From positions 79,710,412 through 79,774,411 of the forward strand of contig JAMXIF010000003.1 in the NCBI GenBank assembly GCA_028583685.1: a DNA stretch of 64,000 nt, given 5' to 3'. Below are positions 57,205 through 64,000 of the stretch, piece after piece (position 1 is the first letter of the stretch; every line of letters starts with the position of its first letter). The notes beneath the pieces are model-generated. The model searched no databases, had not been told where the DNA came from, and worked only from the letters and a program-made list of their open reading frames with translations. A program made the position numbers and the translations under genes. Source of the DNA: Petaurus breviceps papuanus. Its lineage: Eukaryota; Chordata; Mammalia; Diprotodontia; Petauridae.

Positions 57205-57467
57205 TACGTAGAAAAGTTCTAGACAAAGACCTAGAAGAGAAACATTCCTGCAATATAACAGTAGACATTGATTTGAAAGAAATAATTTCATTTGCAATTA
57301 ATTTTTACCTGAAAGATACTAACACTCCTGGAGTTCTTTTTTGCCCAAACACATTTCATTTAAAACATAGTTTTAGTAAGATAATTATTCCAAATGTCTA
57401 AATCAATGTCTACTGTTATATTGCAGGAGTGTTTTTGTTCTAGGTCTTTCTAGAACTTTTTTACATA
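57205..57467. mobile_element. palindromic MITE-like element with long terminal inverted repeats
   Basis: The left arm (57205-57275) begins TACGTAGAAAAGTTCTAG and the right arm (57400-57467) ends CTAGAACTTTTTTACATA, its near-exact reverse complement. Inner parts pair as well: CCTGCAATATAACAGTAGAC on the left against GTCTACTGTTATATTGCAGG on the right. About 65-70 bases of each arm match at roughly 90% by eye, around a loop of about 124 bases. Outermost TA dinucleotides would suit a Tc1/mariner-type insertion. The loop has no coding potential. I do not know a named family for it. An inverted local duplication is the alternative. Confidence 0.78.
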
Positions 57468-57477
57468 ATGCTTACTA

Positions 57478-57620
57478 ATTTGATAATTATATTTCATTAT
57501 AATTGGTTATTTTTGTAATGCTACATACTTAAAAACATTATTCTCAGAAGATGTCCATAAGTTTTATCAGATGACTAAAAGGATACGTGACCCCAAAAAG
57601 TTTGACTCCCTAATCTAGCA
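57478..57620 (+). mobile_element. non-autonomous DNA transposon, probably hAT-type (copy 2, partial)
   Basis: TATAATTGGTTATTTTTGTA, TTAAAAACATTATTCTCAGA, AGATGTCCATAAGTTTTATC and a 'gtgaccccaaaaagtttgac' end match the 3' half of the element at 46716. The 5' half is missing where the palindromic element sits. Confidence 0.6.
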
Positions 57621-59110
57621 AGAAATTTCATACATTAATAATTACTGAAGATAATTTCATTTATCCTCTCCTTTTCTGGAAAGAAAATGGCCTCCCATAA
57701 TATTCCTTAATTCCCTTAACTCCCCAAATTTTTTTAATATACTTTTTCCTTGCTTTTAGTGACAACTTATAAGAAATCAAAGATAGAGATTAGAAGATAA
57801 ACTTGAATATTTTCAGACAAGGTTGGACTTTGACTCTATAGAGCAGCTATGTAATATACATTAAGTATAGGTGAAAAATAAATGAATAATGGAATGATTT
57901 TAAGATCTGATACATCCTGATTCACAAAAAATGCTGTCTCCATTGCTCATGAATTTTAAAATAAATATTGATCAGTTAATGACATAGAAAAACTAGTTTT
58001 AAAAAAATTCTTAAAAATTAAATGTTTTTCACGTTTAAATTTTTTATAGAAAGTGAAAAAGTTAAAATATCCATCTTTGTTCTCTGTAATACAATTTCAT
58101 GATTACCTATATTGTCATATTCATTTATAGATGTGAATAATTCAAACTATGTTAAATACAATTCTATATTAAATAACTAGTATGCTTCAGTATTTAAAGA
58201 AACTGTGATATTATATTCCATAAAATGTATTTTCCTAAATATCAGTTTTATAGGTTTCACCTTTTACATATCTTTTTTTCTCAAAGCAAGACACATTTGC
58301 ACATATAGCTAATTGAATGTTATAATAACAAAGTAGTTGTCCTTCAGCAATATTGGTTAATTTGGGGGAAAAAATCCAGGACTTCAACTAATTAGAAATC
58401 ATTGGAAAGATGAAATATTTATTTATTCATTAAGGAATTGCGAATACCTATTAGTGATTCCTTTACAAATAGTTTTGCACTCTGTGCATGATATTTTCCA
58501 ATCATTTACCTAAGGAAAATAAAACTTTTTTTTAATGTAGTCAAACTTCAGAAATTGGAAGACTACATTGGAACACTAACACACTGACAATGTATTAAAA
58601 TGAAATTTTATTACCCATAATTACCATAACTTGAATGAACTACTTAGAATATTATTACCATCAACCTTTCTATAACAAACAAAGTCAGGGACTATAGTTG
58701 TATCCCTAGTGCATAACACATGTAAAGGCATAAGCAGTGTTTTTTCCCCCATTCATTCAAATTAGTTACATACAAATAAGTATGCATATTTGTAGAGCAG
58801 AGGGTTTTTTTTTTCTTTATCCCCCTATAGTATTTTTCTAAATTTAGCAAATCCACATTTTAGGGAAAATGGAAAGGTAAACATGAATTCCTAAGCTGAG
58901 GTGAATGACCATATACCCTGATATCACTGATTTTTAGAGGTATGAGATAGATTTATTATCTCACTGATAGCACTACTCCTACCAATGGTAGCAGTCACTG
59001 GTAACCTCAACTTTGGATTCCAGGAGACAAAATTTAGGATGTGATTATTGCAATCATGATTCCCAGCAATGTTATTAAATATTTACAATCAGTTTGAAAA
59101 AGTACCAGAA
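57621..59110. other. AT-rich intron, no feature seen
   Basis: No exon, RNA gene or clear repeat; T9-10 and A6-8 homopolymers only. Confidence 0.5.
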
Positions 59111-59114
59111 TTCA

Positions 59115-59235
59115 ATTTACTCAGTATGTATACTCTAAGTACCAACTATATTTCAGACACTATACTAGGTTCACGGGATGCAAAGATAGAGATGAAATAT
59201 GGTCCCTGAACTCAAGGAGCTTACATTTTCCTGGA
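59115..59235 (+). repeat. ancient interspersed repeat fragment
   Basis: ACTATATTTCAGACACTATAC, then GGTCCCTGAACTCAAGGAGC, then TTACATTTTCCTGG: same order as the copy at 15640. Confidence 0.7.
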
Positions 59236-59404
59236 GCATAATTAAATGGCTAAGAAAATAAAATATCACTGCAGTAGAGAGGAATAGTAAATAAGTCTGT
59301 GCCTGGGGGAAGGAGGTTGGTTCTCTCTTTCCCTTTCCTATCCCTACATTCTCAGAAATGACTTTTGTAAAATTTCCCAATAGCAATTGAATGTAATTTC
59401 TTCT

Positions 59405-59745
59405 ATAATAATAGCTAGAATTTGAATAGTGCTTTGAGGTTTCCGTGGAGTCATGGTATCACCTTCCTGATGTTTTGGTCCTCTTTGAGAACAAAGGACA
59501 GACAACAAAAAAGCTTGCAAAACACACTGTAAATATCTCATTTTATCTTTACAACAGTCCTGGGAAGTAAGTGCTATTATTATCCTCATTTTGCAGATGA
59601 AGAAACTGAGGCTGAGAGAGTTTAAATGATTTGCCCAGGGTCACATCGTTAATAAATGTCTGAGGCAGGATTTGAACTCAGCTGTTCCTGACTCTAAGTC
59701 TAATACTCTATCCTCTGTGCCACCTAGCAACAGAAATTTTGACTG
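59405..59745 (-). repeat. MIR SINE interrupted by an RTE-like SINE tail
   Basis: On plus: TAATAGCTAGAATTTGAATAG, (insert 59440-59512), AATATCTCATTTTATCTTTAC, GATGAAGAAACTGAGGCTGA, GATTTGCCCAGGGTCACATC, CTCTGTGCCACCTAGC. Confidence 0.85.
59440..59512 (+). repeat. RTE-like SINE tail (second type)
   Basis: ACCTTCCTGATGTTTTGGTC, then CTCTTTGAGAACAAAGGACA, then GACAACAAAAAA: a known marsupial SINE/RTE 3' end, different from the 'ggtcacaaagagt' tail of the MAR1-type copies. It is 5'-truncated. Confidence 0.75.
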
Positions 59746-60029
59746 GAATATTACTTGCACAGTGTCCAGTTAAAATTCCAGTCTTATAAAAGTGTTAACA
59801 AGGAGAAATTTAAAATAATTTGCTGACTCTGAGGGGGAAGTATTCTTCCACTTTTCATTTTTTAGTTTTGTTCCATACCTGTAAAAAAAATTAAAATGAA
59901 AGAAAAACATTTAAAAGATATTACTAACAATGAATTGAACATTTTCAATTTGCTCTCATTTGCTTTGCATTTGAAGAGTCAAAATAAAGTTAAGTTATGA
60001 AGTTATTTTACAAAACATATGAAGTCTGA
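59746..60029. other. no feature seen
   Basis: AT-rich intron. Confidence 0.45.
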
Positions 60030-60262
60030 AGGCAGTCAGTGGCTCGGTGGATAGAGCACTGGGCCTGGAGTCAGGAAGACCTGAATTCAAACCCAGGCTC
60101 AGACACTTCCTAACTGTGTGACCCTGGGTAGGTCACTTAACCTCAGATTGCTTGACAAAATGGATCCACTGGAGAAGGAAATGGTAAACCACTCCAGTAT
60201 CTTTGCCAAGAAAACCCCAGATGGGGTCATGAATGGTTGGTCACAATTGAAATGACGGAACA
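60030..60262 (+). repeat. MAR1-type SINE, full length
   Basis: AGTGGCTCGGTGGATAGAGC, GACCCTGGGTAGGTCACTTA, CCACTGGAGAAGGAAATGGT, CAGATGGGGTCATGAATGGT and CGGAACAACC: head to RTE-like tail. Confidence 0.92.
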
Positions 60263-60734
60263 ACCTGCATGTCTAAAAATCAGCATCTAATATGAGAGAG
60301 TTCTCCATGTAAAGCAGCCCTTTGGTAAATCCTTTTATAAAGTGGAAAGTCCTTTTGTAATGTAAGCAGTCACACTGATTGATCTGTCCTGTGACTTTGT
60401 TCTTTTACTAAATTGGTTTCCTAAAAGTAGAATAGCTTGTTTATTCCTATTGCTTATTCACAAAAGCATCAATCAGCTCATGTAGACAAAAACCAAAGGA
60501 GCTCAAACAATGTGTTTTAAAGGACAAAGAATGAGCAATCCAGACAGCTTTCTAGCTCTTTGACTTTGGTTCCTCTGATTACTAACAAAACCAGAAGTGT
60601 TATGTCTGTAAATAAATTTGCCTCTTTATACTAAAGTTTATATTTACAAGCTCAGACCTTTTCAGAAAAGCACAAATATTTTGCACAAGAAAACTCAAGA
60701 ATCCTTATAGCTATAGGAGAACCATTGTTAGGTG
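60263..60734. other. no feature seen
   Basis: Intronic sequence without a named repeat. Confidence 0.45.
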
Positions 60735-60945
60735 AGGGAGGCCACATGGAAAGAGAGGTTGGTGGATTTGGAGTCAGAGAATCTGGACTTAAATCCCGAT
60801 GTGGCCACTTCCCATATGACCTTGGCATGTCAATTTATTTCTTGAGGTCTCTATTTCCTCTGTTTAAAAAAAAAGGGAAGTTGAATTAGATAATCTTTAA
60901 GGTTTCTTCCAATTACAAGTCAGTACTTCCGTGATTCACTTTGAC
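60735..60945 (+). repeat. MIR SINE
   Basis: GGTGGATTTGGAGTCAGAGA, GGACTTAAATCCCGATGTGG, GAATTAGATAATCTTTAAGG, TTTCTTCCAATTACAAGTC. Confidence 0.8.
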
Positions 60946-62670
60946 ATGCTACAGTTTAAAAATCCCTTTCTCTTTGTGTTCTCCTAGTTTGGTTTTAATT
61001 GTGACATTATTTATGCTACCAAGCTAGAGTTGTGTTATCTATCAGGACCCTTATTCTCCTTTTTGTCAAAGATGTCAAATTTGTCAAATTAGAAAAGAAT
61101 TGGGTTGCAGGGACATCTTTGTTGGAATGACAAGTGACACTTCTAGTTATGATCAAAATGTGATCAAATGTGATCAAATGAAATTCAGCCTATAGGAAGT
61201 ATTTAAATAATCTTGGAATACTAATCTCTTTAATTAGGGTTTCAAGGAGATTTTCTAAAACAATGTATGTACAGCAAGTTCATCCATGTTTCACTGCCTA
61301 CCTTTGGTGTTATTTTCCACAAATGTTTTATAGATATCCATAATTTTAATTTGATGTTGGGAATTTAATTTTTTAAAAACCCCACAACATATCCATTGGA
61401 TACATTTTCTGCTCCAGTCATTATGGCCTACTATGTTTGTGAATTGAAAATAATTTGGAAGACACTATCTTTCTCAGATGTTCTAGGAGTTTTCATTGTG
61501 GTCTCTTCCAATGATTTTTGAAAATGATGGGTTTAGGCAGCATTAGCATCTTCAGTGGGTCTGCCAAGTCATGACCATTTTTAACTGTGATATAAAATTA
61601 GCAGTAAGAGTCTTAACCAGTTATATTAAGTATTAAGTTTGATTAAATGTTAATAGAATGAAGGTTTCTAAGTCTTCTGAGATCTCCTGGAAATCTGTAA
61701 AAAAAACTTGCTGAAAAGTCTTTATCATGCAGAGATTTTTCTTTGCTTATTCCATCAGAATCTTCCATTCTGAGGCTATATTTATTATAGCACCTGGAAA
61801 AAAAATCAAACCTTAGGACTATATAAGCAATGTGTGTTTCTAATATTTGCCTGAATAGACTATTTATTCCATGTTCCACCTCATCATATTAAACTTTCAT
61901 TTCAATGCTCTTTTTGCATCTTTCAGGTGATAAATACAATCCCTTTTATTGCCCCTTGTATTTGTTGCATTTTCTTTGAAACCCTATTTGTGTTGTGTTT
62001 TCTGTATTTTTTTTCCTAGTAGTGACTGGAATATTGCAAAAGAGGACTGCATTTCAGAAAAAAAAACCCCAAACAACTCCACTTTCCCCCAAATAAAGCA
62101 TATCACATACAAAATTCCTTCAGTTAACAGATTCATATATGCTTATATTGATGACTCATAATAAAAATATTGTTGAGCTGTGAAGCTAAACATAGGACAA
62201 AATAAAAACCATAGTCAAAAAAGTATCAAGATTAGGACACAATTTATCCTTTATGGTAATTAGAAATAAAATACATATGGACTTATTTGATTCCATTATA
62301 TACATATAATTGTGTGTGTATATATGTATATATAGATATATACTGAAGAAAATATTTTTAGTTTTTTGAGGAAGCTATTAAAAGTACCTTCAGAAGAAAG
62401 ACTTGACAAAAAAGGTTCTAAAGCTTAGAACAGTTTGATGGATACCAGGAATATAACTTGATATGTTTCCACATTTATTCTTTCTCATGGAATACCTACA
62501 ATGAATATGTAACAATTTTGGAGAAAAGGTAATTCATATTTCTTTTTAATATCTCTAAGTATTTTACATATATTATTTATTCTTTTTCTAAAGGATCAAT
62601 ATCACAAGATACTCTAGGAGTATACAGTGAGTATTTGTTACAGAGGAGGAAGATCAGGGTTTTACTCTTG
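60946..62670. other. intron with local tandem duplications
   Basis: No exon recognised. GTGATCAAAT recurs two to three times at 61151-61180, and TGTCAAAT-type units at 61065-61090. A TA/TG run lies at 62310-62342. Confidence 0.5.
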
Positions 62671-62674
62671 AATT

Positions 62675-62955
62675 TGACACGGCAAAACCTTGGAGAAGTC
62701 AAATAACCTCTTAGATTCTCAGTTTCTTCTTTGACAAAGTGAAGATGATACTTATCTCTCTACGTCCCAGCATTCTCATATGGGTAAAATGACATAATTC
62801 TCTGAAGTTTTTAAGACTCCACAAACTATACAATTCTATGGAATTAAAAGTTGCTGTTGTTTTTCTTATTTTTAAATCTCTTATTTGGGGGGAAATTGAG
62901 ACTTGGTGAGGTATTTATGTGACTTGACAAAGGGTACACAGAAATTTAGGTCTCC
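62675..62955. repeat. two MIR fragments in opposite orientation
   Basis: 62675-62830 is plus (ATTCTCAGTTTCTTCTTTGA, TCATATGGGTAAAATGACAT). 62885-62955 is minus (GGGGGGAAATTGAGACTTGG, TGTGACTTGACAAAGGGTAC). Confidence 0.58.
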
Positions 62956-64000
62956 ATTGTGAATAATTTCACCCTACGAATGAGTGACTCTTGAAAAAAG
63001 GTGGCCCTGACATTGGCCCTGACATTTTTGTCTTCCCTTATAATTCCCCAATATTAAACAACCATTCTTTGGCTCAAGTCAACCAAGCAGAGGATCTAGG
63101 GGGGAAGATATATAAATGTTAATTTCACGATTTAATTTATAAAATAATTTCTATGTAAGGTGATAAAATGTTGAGAAAAAAGTTATCCAGTCTGAAAGGT
63201 GCCCCAATTTTAGATCATGGTGAAAAAAAAATTCATTTTTTAAAAACAGCAAAGTTTTTATAGTTTTGAGTTAAATTAATTTTACAGCCAAACTTCACAC
63301 AAACATCAAAAGAAATGTTAGATATCATTAGGATTGTTGCTTTAATGAAATAAATTGAGTTGTGTCTGCTTCAAGTATTTAATAAAACAAATAGTGATTT
63401 TTATGCACAAGTAATTTGTATAACTTATGAGAATGATTTTATTTAACTGAGTTCATTGATTTTTCTATGTTAGAACCTTTTCTAAAGTATGGCTAAAACA
63501 TGGATTTGACATCCGACAATTTCTGTTATGACTTTGCATATGAGCATGATGAATTCTACACGTATTAGTATTTTAACATCAAAAGCAATGGGTTGTAAAG
63601 CTTGTTGTTAATGAGTTGTTCTTGAACTGTTGTATTTTAGATAATGAGTTGTTTGTAAGTAGTAGAGTGATTTGTTTAAATTGTCATGTATTAGATCATT
63701 GCTACTAAATCACTGAAGCATCTCTGGATAAATACATTAAAATGGATTGTGACTGAAGTTCAGTATTGACTTTTGTGCATGTTACCAGAACAATTACAAG
63801 AGCCCACACCGATGTTTTTTATCTAAAAAGATTAGCTTTACTGGAGTTGGCACTTCACTGAAGATGAAAAAAATGAAAAAGGTAATCTGTTTCAAGAGAT
63901 ATTTACATTTTAAATTCATCAATACAAATGGTTATGAATATTTCTTTTAGGTTCCCTAATTTATCAATCCTATATATTTATTAGGTGTGTATACAAAAAG
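62956..64000. other. no feature seen
   Basis: AT-rich intron or flanking DNA. A 14-base unit TGGCCCTGACATT(G) is duplicated in tandem at 63002-63027. No exon recognised. Confidence 0.5.

Noticed and set aside
61949-62161. 70-residue plus frame as a terminal exon
   Set aside because: The preceding CTAG lies in a T run but the frame is not in phase with the known exon end, and there is no polyadenylation context.

Overview
The window reads as intronic DNA of a large, intron-rich mammalian gene, very probably from a marsupial. It is AT-rich and has no bacterial-style gene organisation. Most recognisable sequence is retrotransposon debris: L1 LINEs, an ORF1-only (half-L1, HAL1-type) element, ancient L2 and CR1/L3 LINEs, MIR SINEs, and many copies of tRNA-derived SINEs of the marsupial WSINE/MAR1 kind with RTE-like tails. 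The young, dense population of these SINEs is the main reason for calling it marsupial, and possibly Australidelphian. This rests on remembered family consensus sequences, not on a search.

Host coding content is tiny. Three plus-strand segments look like exons of one gene: a 29-nt microexon (28852-28880), a 173-nt exon (43665-43837) and a 167-nt exon (54381-54547). Each has an AG acceptor and a GT donor, and their phases join without a break across 25.7 kb. Together they encode about 123 residues of hydrophilic, probably disordered protein, with a Q5 run and an acidic end. I do not recognise the gene. No tRNA, rRNA, CRISPR or operon-like feature is visible.

Layout. 1-2750: old SINE, CT microsatellite with a 10-N gap, old L1 3' end. 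2754-8975: one near-full-length minus-strand L1 (5'UTR, ORF1, long purine-rich spacer, broken ORF2, 3'UTR). 8990-10305: a probable solo LTR on the minus strand. 10.3-14.6 kb: mostly unrecognised, with a pyrimidine minisatellite and a weak LTR candidate. 14.6-20.3 kb: L2, CR1/L3, and an L1 inserted into CR1/L3 that itself carries a SINE. 20.3-25.1 kb: MIR, L2 and SINE mosaic. 25146-27979: the ORF1-only element. 28-33.3 kb: microexon, SINEs, MIRs, L1 3' end. 33.3-43.6 kb: gap-bearing AG repeat, truncated L1, split L2, two CR1/L3 copies flanking an L1-in-L1 nest, then unrecognised sequence up to the second exon. 43.8-54.4 kb: intron with L2, MIR, hAT-like and SINE copies. 54.5-64 kb: intron with a palindromic MITE-like element, a second hAT-like copy, MIRs and SINEs.

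The most interesting items are the palindromic MITE-like element (57205-57467), the ORF1-only element whose 3' end matches the local L1s, the nested insertions dated by target-site duplications, and the unidentified exon chain.
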